The notes under the pieces: model-generated | The model's database searches: none | Told to the model about the DNA's origin: nothing | Seen by the model: only the letters and a program-made list of their open reading frames with translations | From: Planctomycetaceae bacterium | GTDB taxonomy: Bacteria > Planctomycetota > Planctomycetia > Pirellulales > Pirellulaceae | DNA: 64,000 nt | Reading direction: 5' to 3' | NCBI GenBank assembly: GCA_020638995.1 | Contig: JACKHM010000002.1 | Coordinates: 2,294,001-2,358,000 of the forward strand | Shown: positions 8,226-15,497 of the stretch, piece after piece | How positions within the stretch are numbered: position 1 is the stretch's first letter | How the letters are laid out: each line of letters begins with the position of its first letter | Made by a program: the position numbers and the translations under genes

Positions 8226-9416
8226 ATGCCACAACAAGAGACGACGAACTTCGATCCGATCCGCAAGGCTGCGATTTTGATTTCGACGCTCGACCATCGC
8301 GTAGCTGACGAATTATTGGAACGCATGCCGGAAGAGAAAGCGGCCTTGGTGCGCAGCGTCGCGATGGAGTTGGAGCACATCTCGGAGGAAGAACAAAAAC
8401 TTGTCATGCGAGAGTTCCTCGGAACGAGTGACTCAGAAGACGAGCAGGCTGAAGAATCAGGCATTGAACTCGACGAGGAACTCGCGAGAAAACTCGCGTC
8501 GGAAGAGGGACTTTCCGACGCTTCGCGAACAACGTCCGATTTGGACGAACCGCCGTTCCGATTCTTGCGAGATGCTGAGGCGGCAGCGATCGCAAAGCAC
8601 CTGCAAGATGAGAATCCGCAGATTATCGCAGTCGTGATCGCTCATTTACCTCCTCGTCAAGCCGCCGACTTGTTGAAGCATTTCGATCCACAACTTCAAG
8701 CCAACTTGCTACGAAGAGTTGCGGAGTTGGACAGTACCGACCCCGATGTCGTCCGCGAAGTTGAGAGGCACCTCAAAATGCGATTGCATGACGACCTTCG
8801 GGCCGCGAAGAATCGAGCCATCGGATTGTCAACAGTGGCTTCGATACTTACCGCCGCAGGCGCGACACGAGGGCATTTGATGACAAGCCTCACTCAGCAT
8901 GATCGTCAACTGGCACATCAACTTCGGAAACCACTCCGCGAACCGCATGCCACTCATTTGGACTACAAAGACTCTCTGCGAGAGGAAAACATCACAGCTC
9001 AGCCGGAACCTGTGCCGTTCCGCGGGCTGGCACGCCACACACACACGACGAGCGATCGAGCGCCGCACTTCTCCGACCAAGGGCAGGTAAGCGAGAAACC
9101 TGACTCAACCGCGATCAGCTTCGAGCAATTATCGAGATTAAGTGATGCAGACTTGGCTCTGGTGTTTCGTGAATCGGATTCAAAGCTCTCACTGTTGGCG
9201 CTGGCGGGCGCAACCCCATCGTTCGTCGATCGCTTGCTAAAGCAGTTGCCGTCGCGCGAAGCCAAAGCGCTACAACGACGCATGGAACAGCTAGGGCCAC
9301 TCCGTCTGAGTGACATCGCTCAGGCGCAAAACGCCGTTGCGGCGATTGCCGACCGTCTAATTTCCATAGGCGCGATTAGGAAACCAGAACCGAAACACTT
9401 TGCGGTAGCGGCGTAA
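8226..9416 (+). CDS. fliG: Flagellar motor switch protein FliG
   Basis: A 396-residue protein, longer than the usual ~330-345. The N-terminal domain starts FDPIRKAAILISTLDHRVADELLERM. The middle domain has DENPQIIAVVIAHLPPRQAADLL, a variant of the usual EHPQ motif. The C-terminal torque domain ends with LPSREAKALQRRMEQLGPLRL and AQNAVAAIADRLISIGAI. The extra length comes from a Glu-rich linker (about 75-105) and a polar linker before the C domain (about 230-300). FliG sits on FliF and converts ion flow through MotA/MotB into rotation. Confidence 0.93.
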   Translation: MPQQETTNFDPIRKAAILISTLDHRVADELLERMPEEKAALVRSVAMELEHISEEEQKLVMREFLGTSDSEDEQAEESGIELDEELARKLASEEGLSDASRTTSDLDEPPFRFLRDAEAAAIAKHLQDENPQIIAVVIAHLPPRQAADLLKHFDPQLQANLLRRVAELDSTDPDVVREVERHLKMRLHDDLRAAKNRAIGLSTVASILTAAGATRGHLMTSLTQHDRQLAHQLRKPLREPHATHLDYKDSLREENITAQPEPVPFRGLARHTHTTSDRAPHFSDQGQVSEKPDSTAISFEQLSRLSDADLALVFRESDSKLSLLALAGATPSFVDRLLKQLPSREAKALQRRMEQLGPLRLSDIAQAQNAVAAIADRLISIGAIRKPEPKHFAVAA

Positions 9417-9445
9417 CTCACTTCGAGCACCGTGGCAGAACAACC

Positions 9446-10117
9446 ATGGCAGGAATCATTAAAGCGGGGAAGATGGAGCGGCCTGCAACGGGGCTGCAAT
9501 CAACCGCGTTCAATTTCGAAGATCTGTCGGAACGCGCAAACGACTATCTCGCCGTCGTTCGACGCCAGGCCGAACAACTCTTGCAGAATGCCAGGGCCGA
9601 GGCCACTCAAATCGCTGCCGCCGCTAAAGCAGAAGGTCGCCAAGCCGCGTTAGTGGAAGCTCAGCGATCGCTGGGTGCTACCCTGGACCAGCAGCTTGCC
9701 ACCTTGCTGCCTGCACTTCAACAAGCGGTGCAAGACATCCGCCATTCCAAAGCCCTGTGGCTGACTCATTGGGAGTCTCAAATCATCACACTCGCAACGA
9801 CCATCGCCGAGCGAGTGATTCGCCGCGAAGTCGCAAACGCGCCCGAGATTACGATTGATCTGATTCGCGACGCTTTGGAGTTGTCGATGGGCTCGGGAAC
9901 GGTCACGATCCAGCTCAATCCGCAAGATTACGAAGCTTTGCGCGATAGAACGCAAGACCTTGCGAAACAAATTGGAAAACTTGGCGCAACAAACCTCGTA
10001 GCCGATCCGGAGATCTCCCCCGGCGGTTGTCGCGTCGTCACCGAATTTGGCGTCGTCGACCAAACATTTGAAGCGCAATTGGCACGTATCGCAGAAGAGT
10101 TGGCCTGTAATGAATGA
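9446..10117 (+). CDS. fliH: Flagellar assembly protein FliH
   Basis: A 223-residue protein with the FliH/SctL layout: a variable N terminus, a long helix rich in Ala, Gln and Glu (about 35-95), and a C-terminal domain with SQIITLATTIAERVIRREV and DPEISPGGCRVVTEFGVVDQTFEAQL. The last block is typical of FliH/YscL family ends. FliH dimers hold the ATPase FliI and couple it to the C ring. Its last 8 bases overlap the start of fliI, showing translational coupling. Confidence 0.9.
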   Translation: MAGIIKAGKMERPATGLQSTAFNFEDLSERANDYLAVVRRQAEQLLQNARAEATQIAAAAKAEGRQAALVEAQRSLGATLDQQLATLLPALQQAVQDIRHSKALWLTHWESQIITLATTIAERVIRREVANAPEITIDLIRDALELSMGSGTVTIQLNPQDYEALRDRTQDLAKQIGKLGATNLVADPEISPGGCRVVTEFGVVDQTFEAQLARIAEELACNE

Positions 10118-11468
10118 CCTCGTCGCCCAACTCGACTCGATCCAACCCGCTGCGCTTCGAGGCAGCGTGGTGCGAACGGAAGGCATGATGACGGCGGTTG
10201 CCGGTTTGCCCGCTCCGGTGGGAGCCATTGTTGAAATTCAGCGCCAGTCCGGTCCCTCCGTCGAAGGTGAAGTAATCGGCTTTCGCGATGAATTGACACT
10301 CGTTTACCCGTTCAGCTCGTTGTTGGGTGTGCGTCGCGGAACCCCGGTTCGCTTAAAACGTACTTCTCGCTATCTTCGCGTTGGTGAGGAATTGCTGGGC
10401 CGAGTCATCGACGCTCGCGGTCGTACGACCGATCACTTGCCGAAGCCAGCGCTGCCCGATCGCGTCGCGCTTGACCAACGGCCACCTATCGCCACCGAGA
10501 GACCGACGATCGACACGCCTCTATCGACCGGAATACGCGCGATCGACGGGATGCTGACGTGCGGATGCGGCCAACGAGTCGGAGTGTTTGCCGGTTCGGG
10601 CGTCGGAAAGAGCGTGACGCTTGGAATGATGGCGCGATATACGTCTGCGGATATCAACGTCATCGCGTTGATTGGCGAACGTGGGCGTGAAGTCAACGAG
10701 TTCATAAAACGAGACCTCGGCCCCGAGGGACTGGCGCGAAGCGTCGTGGTCGTTGCAACGAGCGATGAGCCAGCATTGCTGCGACTACAAGCTGCAATGA
10801 CGGCTACGGCAGTTGCCGAGTACTTTCGCGATCAAGGTAAAGACGTCCTGCTGCTGATGGACTCGTTGACGCGTTTTGCGATGGCGCAACGAGAGATTGG
10901 ACTCGCCGCAGGTGAACCACCCGCAACGCGAGGCTATCCGCCTTCGATGTTCGGGCTGCTGCCAAAACTTGTTGAGCGAGCGGGGCGCAGTGCGCTGGGG
11001 AGTATTACGGCCTTTTACTCCGTGCTGGTCGAGGGAGATGACACAAACGAGCCCGTTAGCGATACCGTCCGCGGGCTGCTCGATGGACACATCATCTTGT
11101 CGCGCGAGATTGCTTCTCGCGGCCATTACCCGGCGATAGACATCCTGCAAAGTCTGAGCCGTCTGATGCCCTCGATCACGTCACAAGAACAGCGCGATGC
11201 GGCACAAGCGATTCGAGAATTGATGGCCATATATCGAGACCATGAGGACTTGATTTCCATTGGGGCCTATCGACAGGGTTCCAACCGAGCGGTCGACGCG
11301 GCCATTTTGCTTCACCAGGAGATCGATCAGTTCTTGCGGCAGCGCGTCGACAATCCGTGTTCGCTCGGCCAAGCCGTCGCCGAGTTGGTCCAGCTCGGTG
11401 CGCGTTGCAACGCGGCTAAGTCGATGGGATCGAATGCGAGCAATCAACCTCCAGTAGCGGCGAGGTAA
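10110..11468 (+). CDS. fliI: Flagellum-specific export ATPase FliI
   Basis: A 452-residue ATPase of the FliI/SctN family. The Walker A loop reads GVFAGSGVGKSVT (about 168-180), Walker B is VLLLMDSLTRFAMAQRE, and the segment AAGEPPATRGYPPSMFGLLPKLVERAG is a family signature. ATG 10110 overlaps the fliH stop and is preferred to more distant upstream in-frame codons. FliI forms a cytoplasmic hexamer at the export gate with FliH and FliJ, the neighbouring gene products. Confidence 0.95.
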   Translation: MNDLVAQLDSIQPAALRGSVVRTEGMMTAVAGLPAPVGAIVEIQRQSGPSVEGEVIGFRDELTLVYPFSSLLGVRRGTPVRLKRTSRYLRVGEELLGRVIDARGRTTDHLPKPALPDRVALDQRPPIATERPTIDTPLSTGIRAIDGMLTCGCGQRVGVFAGSGVGKSVTLGMMARYTSADINVIALIGERGREVNEFIKRDLGPEGLARSVVVVATSDEPALLRLQAAMTATAVAEYFRDQGKDVLLLMDSLTRFAMAQREIGLAAGEPPATRGYPPSMFGLLPKLVERAGRSALGSITAFYSVLVEGDDTNEPVSDTVRGLLDGHIILSREIASRGHYPAIDILQSLSRLMPSITSQEQRDAAQAIRELMAIYRDHEDLISIGAYRQGSNRAVDAAILLHQEIDQFLRQRVDNPCSLGQAVAELVQLGARCNAAKSMGSNASNQPPVAAR

Positions 11469-11474
11469 CGCATC

Positions 11475-11930
11475 ATGGCTGAGTTCAAATTCAGACTCGA
11501 GTCGCTGATGAAATTACGTGAAGCGGACCGCCAGCAACGTCGCGCCGAATTGGCGGAAGCATTTCAAGCCGAATCCGTTTTGCGACAACAGGCCACACAA
11601 CTCGAACACGACATTCGAGAAATCGAGAAACGCTCACGCATCGCCAGTTCACCCGGGCGAGTGCATGTTGATCGTGTGCTCGACACACATCGCTACAAAC
11701 TGATATTGAAGTCCCAAGTGATGGTACTTAGCCAGAAGGAGACGCAGCTCCAGGCAGAAATTGAGAAACGCCGCGCCGCGTTGGCCGCAGCGGATCGTGA
11801 CGTACGCGTTTTAGAAAAGCTGAAAGACCGTCAGCGAGAAGAGCACGCGGCGGCAGAGTCGCAACGTGAGCTGAAGCAGCTAGACGAGATCGCGGCACAG
11901 CGTTGGGGCAGAAATAAGGAAGAGCTATGA
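11475..11930 (+). CDS. fliJ: Flagellar export stalk protein FliJ
   Basis: A 151-residue protein that is almost entirely coiled coil, beginning MAEFKFRLESLMKLREADRQ, which is the standard FliJ start (F-F/R-L-LxLR). FliJ is the central stalk that links the FliI hexamer to FlhA. It follows fliI by 6 bp, and its stop overlaps the next ATG (ATGA), placing the downstream MotE-like gene in the same translational unit. Confidence 0.9.
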   Translation: MAEFKFRLESLMKLREADRQQRRAELAEAFQAESVLRQQATQLEHDIREIEKRSRIASSPGRVHVDRVLDTHRYKLILKSQVMVLSQKETQLQAEIEKRRAALAAADRDVRVLEKLKDRQREEHAAAESQRELKQLDEIAAQRWGRNKEEL

Positions 11931-12595
11931 TAGGCATCGTCGCGAAAACACTGGGAGCAGCAAGCGTCGGTTTTGTCTATGCCTGCGTCGCCACCGCTAT
12001 CGCCGAGACCATCGTTGTCGCGTCACTCTGGCGTGCTGGTGCACTCGAACCCGCCAAACTGCAAAAGTACGCAGCTGTTGTCTACGGCTACGAACTGACG
12101 GATCTTCGATTTAGTGACAGAAAGCCGACTGCAGCGGAGACTTCAACGACCATGACTCGAGACGAATTGCTCGACTCACGAGTCAAAAGCAATCCCACGC
12201 TCGCCACGCGACAGGAAGCCATTCGCAAGGGTGCCGACGATATCCGCGCTCTCGTACAAACACTTTCCACCAAGCGAGAACGCTACGAAATCGTCAAGCG
12301 TGGCTTCGATGATTTGCTACTACAACTCGAAGAAGACGTGGATAACAGCGCGCTGACCGAGGTCCGAAGGACACTTGAGGTTTTACAACCCAAGCAGTCG
12401 AAGGATTTGATGATCGACATGCTGCAAGATGGCAATGTCACACCGGAAGATGACGTCGTCGAGGATGTTCTTGCCATGATTCGTGGCATGCCACAAGACA
12501 AACTCAAAAAGATCTTTACGGAGTTCAAAACGGAAGAGGAACGAATGGTTTTGAATGACATCCTCCTTGCCATCGGAGAACTCGATACTCCATAA
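11927..12595 (+). CDS. MotE-like flagellar accessory membrane protein, copy 1
   Basis: A 222-residue protein with one N-terminal membrane helix (about 9-33: GAASVGFVYACVATAIAETI), a periplasmic coiled coil and a C-terminal domain with an MgtE-N-like pattern (VVEDVLAMIRGMPQDKLKKIF). Directly after fliJ, proteins of this layout are usually MotE/YlxF, which chaperone or stabilise stator parts. The neighbour at 12602 has the same layout and related C-terminal motifs, so the two look like tandem paralogues. Assignment rests on layout and position; identity is weak. Confidence 0.6.
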   Translation: MIGIVAKTLGAASVGFVYACVATAIAETIVVASLWRAGALEPAKLQKYAAVVYGYELTDLRFSDRKPTAAETSTTMTRDELLDSRVKSNPTLATRQEAIRKGADDIRALVQTLSTKRERYEIVKRGFDDLLLQLEEDVDNSALTEVRRTLEVLQPKQSKDLMIDMLQDGNVTPEDDVVEDVLAMIRGMPQDKLKKIFTEFKTEEERMVLNDILLAIGELDTP

Positions 12596-12601
12596 CGCTC
12601 T

Positions 12602-13309
12602 ATGAAACTCTTACGCTTTCCACTGACGGCGCTCGGCTATTTCAGCGTCGCAACGATCCTTGCTCAAATCGCGATGATGGGCATGTTATACGCGCGAGGA
12701 AATTTAACACAGCCGAGGGTGGTCGAGTTGATTGCGATTGCGAATGACGTGGATTTGGAGACGATGTGGCACGAGTTGGAAGCAGCGTCGAAGCCTGTTG
12801 AAACGGAACAAGTGTCATTCGAGGAAGTGCAAACCGCACGCAAACGTCTGAGCCTGGATCTCGACCTGCGGGAGATCGCGGCGGACAAGGGATTGATCGA
12901 CGTTCGGCAACTCGGTTTGCTACTGGAAGAAGAGCGAACACAGTACGACGCGCTAAAGTACGAGTTCGACCAGCGCATCGAAAACGTGCGTCAAGGTGCA
13001 GTCGATGAAGGCCTGAAAGAAGTGCAGCGTCAGCTCGAATCAGTCGATGCAAAACTCGCAAAAGACCAAATCTTGAGAATCCTCAGCAATCCGGACATTC
13101 CTCCGGATACGTCCATGAACTTCATCGTCACGATATTCAAGAACATGCCGCTGGAACGCAAAAAGAAAATCATGGGTGAATTCAAAAGCCCGGAAGACCG
13201 CAAGCAATTGAACGTGATCATGAACCAGATTCGGCTGGGAGTGCCAGATGTCGAAGTAATCCGCCAGACACGAAATCAATTTGAAGCGTTCAATTCGAGA
13301 AGCAAATGA
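12602..13309 (+). CDS. MotE-like flagellar accessory membrane protein, copy 2
   Basis: A 235-residue protein with an N-terminal membrane helix (about 7-29: PLTALGYFSVATILAQIAMM), a charged helical middle and a C-terminal block (DTSMNFIVTIFKNMPLERKKKIMGEF) that parallels VEDVLAMIRGMPQDKLKKIFTEF of the preceding gene. Both proteins end in a segment with Asn-Val/Asp-Ile and an aliphatic helix (QLNVIMNQI versus VLNDILLAI). It lies 6 bp after its partner and 9 bp before fliK. The two proteins may form a heteromer; this is inference. Confidence 0.58.
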   Translation: MKLLRFPLTALGYFSVATILAQIAMMGMLYARGNLTQPRVVELIAIANDVDLETMWHELEAASKPVETEQVSFEEVQTARKRLSLDLDLREIAADKGLIDVRQLGLLLEEERTQYDALKYEFDQRIENVRQGAVDEGLKEVQRQLESVDAKLAKDQILRILSNPDIPPDTSMNFIVTIFKNMPLERKKKIMGEFKSPEDRKQLNVIMNQIRLGVPDVEVIRQTRNQFEAFNSRSK

Positions 13310-13318
13310 GGCTCGGCT

Positions 13319-14806
13319 ATGGTTCCATTTTCATTTGAGAATTTAACTCGCGCCGCGGGACTTGAGACGTTTACGGCGTTACCTGTCTCTGATTCCGCGC
13401 GGGCAACTCACGAATCATTCGAGTCGCATCTGCAACGCGCCACAGCTTCAATTCAAGAGAAGTCTCCTCGCGAGGCGCCGCGTCATGACACACCGTCGGC
13501 GGCTTCAGATGACCACACTACCGAAGGGAGTCGCAATCCACCCGCGCAACAGAACAACGCCAAGCCTGCGCAAAGCGACGATGGTCCGACCCACGAGGAG
13601 ACGCCGTCAACCAGCGTGGCTAGCACGCCTGACACAAAGAACAACGACGACGAGAATCAGGAATCTAAAGAGGAAAGCGAAGTGGTCGTCGTCGCGACTG
13701 GTGCTGAGCAGCCAGTGGAAGCGACGCCGTTGGAAGTCGATTTTTCAATTGACGTGAATAACGAAGCTGAGGAAGTCACAGCGAACAAGCCGGACGATAC
13801 CGTAAGCCAGGAAACCGCAACGAAGCGCGACACGAACCTCTCAGCGAATGAACGTGATCAGGAAGTGCCGTCCACGACGGAGCACGCGTCGACCGACTCC
13901 AGCCAGAAGCAGAACTCACCCGCCAACGAAGCAACGCAACAGGGCGAGGCGTGGCGAGATATCCAAAGCTCAGAGGAAACCGAAGCGACAACCGACAAAG
14001 CCAATCCAGGCATCGACACGACCAAAAACGAGGAAACGGGAGCGGCCGCTTCAGGCGAGATAGCACCGCATATCGACTCCAAGCAGCCTCGTCGTAACAC
14101 ACATGAGGAAGTCGCGCAAAATCAAAATGTGAACAACGATCAGAGCACATTAAACAAGCTCCAGGACGCGGTCGTTGCAGAGGCTACGAATGGTGCGACG
14201 TCAGGAGATACGTCTGAGCAGCGTCACAACTCCAAGGATGCCGATCCCACCCCGGTTGTCACGACTTCTGGCAACTCGAATTCGGAGGTTACGGCGACGA
14301 ATGCGCCGACTCGCTTTGCTCAACACTTGCTCGCGAGAACCGGCACCACGGACTCGCGAGGTTCACACATTAGCGCCGCCGATCAAACGCGATTCGTAGA
14401 TCGTGTGGCACGTGCCGTCCAGGCAACGGGAGATCGTGGAGGACCGCTGCGTCTACGACTTAGTCCTCCGGAACTTGGGTCTATGACTCTGGAGGTGAAA
14501 GTTCAAGGCAGTTCGGTGACGGCACGCATTGAGGCGGACACTCCAGCCGCGCGGGCCTTGTTGCTTGAACATTTGCCCGTGCTTCGTGACCGTTTGGCAG
14601 AGCAGGGGATGCGGGTCGACCAATTTGATGTCGACTTGACGGATCGGCAGCCCGGCGGCACACCCGACGGATTGCAACAACAAGATCGGCGACAACAAGA
14701 TCACACTCAGGCGGAGAATCGCCCTCCTGAGCGGGAAGAAGTGAATCGAACACAACCGCGAGTAACGCAAACAAATGGAAACGAACAGCTGAACGTCATT
14801 GTCTGA
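13319..14806 (+). CDS. fliK: Flagellar hook-length control protein FliK
   Basis: A 495-residue protein. The first ~340 residues are polar, disordered and rich in T, S, E, N and Q, as expected for the molecular-ruler part. The C-terminal Flg_hook domain (about 375-445) contains GPLRLRLSPPELGSMTLEVK and the following RIEADTPAARALLLEHLPVL. This domain switches export specificity by acting on FlhB when the hook is long enough. It precedes flgD and flgE, the hook cap and hook genes, as is normal. Confidence 0.92.
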   Translation: MVPFSFENLTRAAGLETFTALPVSDSARATHESFESHLQRATASIQEKSPREAPRHDTPSAASDDHTTEGSRNPPAQQNNAKPAQSDDGPTHEETPSTSVASTPDTKNNDDENQESKEESEVVVVATGAEQPVEATPLEVDFSIDVNNEAEEVTANKPDDTVSQETATKRDTNLSANERDQEVPSTTEHASTDSSQKQNSPANEATQQGEAWRDIQSSEETEATTDKANPGIDTTKNEETGAAASGEIAPHIDSKQPRRNTHEEVAQNQNVNNDQSTLNKLQDAVVAEATNGATSGDTSEQRHNSKDADPTPVVTTSGNSNSEVTATNAPTRFAQHLLARTGTTDSRGSHISAADQTRFVDRVARAVQATGDRGGPLRLRLSPPELGSMTLEVKVQGSSVTARIEADTPAARALLLEHLPVLRDRLAEQGMRVDQFDVDLTDRQPGGTPDGLQQQDRRQQDHTQAENRPPEREEVNRTQPRVTQTNGNEQLNVIV

Positions 14807-14830
14807 CCAGAGAATCTAACGGCTAAGCAA

Positions 14831-14933
14831 GACGCGTCACGCCTTTGCAACGCGCGAGCCCATTGCCGCACACGAAGTGCGATAGCACGCAAGTATGCGT
14901 GCCGTATCCTCCGTGCGCGTGCGGTGACGCGTC
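14831..14933. repeat. Large nested imperfect palindrome between fliK and flgD
   Basis: The outer arms are a perfect 10-mer pair, GACGCGTCAC at 14831-14840 and GTGACGCGTC at 14924-14933. Inside, CCGCAC pairs with GTGCGG, and the centre is a perfect 7-bp stem, GCACGCA (14885-14891) AGTA TGCGTGC (14896-14902). In RNA this would fold into a long branched hairpin 40 nt before the flgD start. No T-run follows, so it is not an ordinary terminator. It could be a mobile palindromic element or a processing or attenuation structure. Confidence 0.55.
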
Positions 14934-14974
14934 TGCGCATCATTCGACGCCCTCGTTACATAAGGAACGAAAGA

Positions 14975-15421
14975 ATGTCAAGAATTCCAACCACGACGTC
15001 GATTGACCAAACGGCGACGAGTAATCAACAAGGACCAGGTCTGAACGATCTTGACGTTGACAAATTCCTCGGACTGATGATCGCAGAACTCCAGAACCAA
15101 GATCCACTCAATCCGATGGACAACAGCGAACTTGTACAACAGATCAGCCAGATTCGTACGATCAGTGCCACGAATCAATTAAGCGACACATTGAGTTCCG
15201 TATTGTTGGGCCAGAACACATCCACCGCGAGCAGCTTGATCGGGAAGCACATTACGGCACTGACGGACGATTCGGAAAATGTTGAAGGAGTCGTGACGCG
15301 AGCGTCGGTCACGGTCAATGAAAGCGATGGGAGTCGCGCGATCCGAGTCCACATTGGTGACAAGAGCGTCAGCTTAGAAAACGTACGAGAAATTGTTGGA
15401 GACGAAACAGTCGGCGCATAA
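14975..15421 (+). CDS. flgD: Flagellar hook cap/scaffold protein FlgD
   Basis: A 148-residue protein holding the FlgD N-terminal signature: LDVDKFLGLMIAELQNQDPL then NPMDNSELVQQISQIRTISA. ATG 14975 is chosen because AAGGA lies just upstream; the in-frame GTG at 14924 falls inside the palindromic element. It is short for FlgD, since the Ig-like and Tudor parts present in enterobacterial FlgD are reduced here to a ~60-residue C-terminal beta segment (KHITALTDDSENVEGVVTR). FlgD caps the growing hook and allows FlgE to polymerise. Confidence 0.9.
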   Translation: MSRIPTTTSIDQTATSNQQGPGLNDLDVDKFLGLMIAELQNQDPLNPMDNSELVQQISQIRTISATNQLSDTLSSVLLGQNTSTASSLIGKHITALTDDSENVEGVVTRASVTVNESDGSRAIRVHIGDKSVSLENVREIVGDETVGA

Positions 15422-15497
15422 CACGCAGCACTCCGCTCCTGTGTTTCATGCGTTGTTCGGCCACCTGGCATTTTGCTTGGCCAAGGAGAAATGAATC

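Noticed and set aside
15466..15482. TGGC...TTGG before flgE as a sigma54 promoter
   Set aside because: The -12 GC doublet is missing (GG instead), and the position is inside a likely operon.
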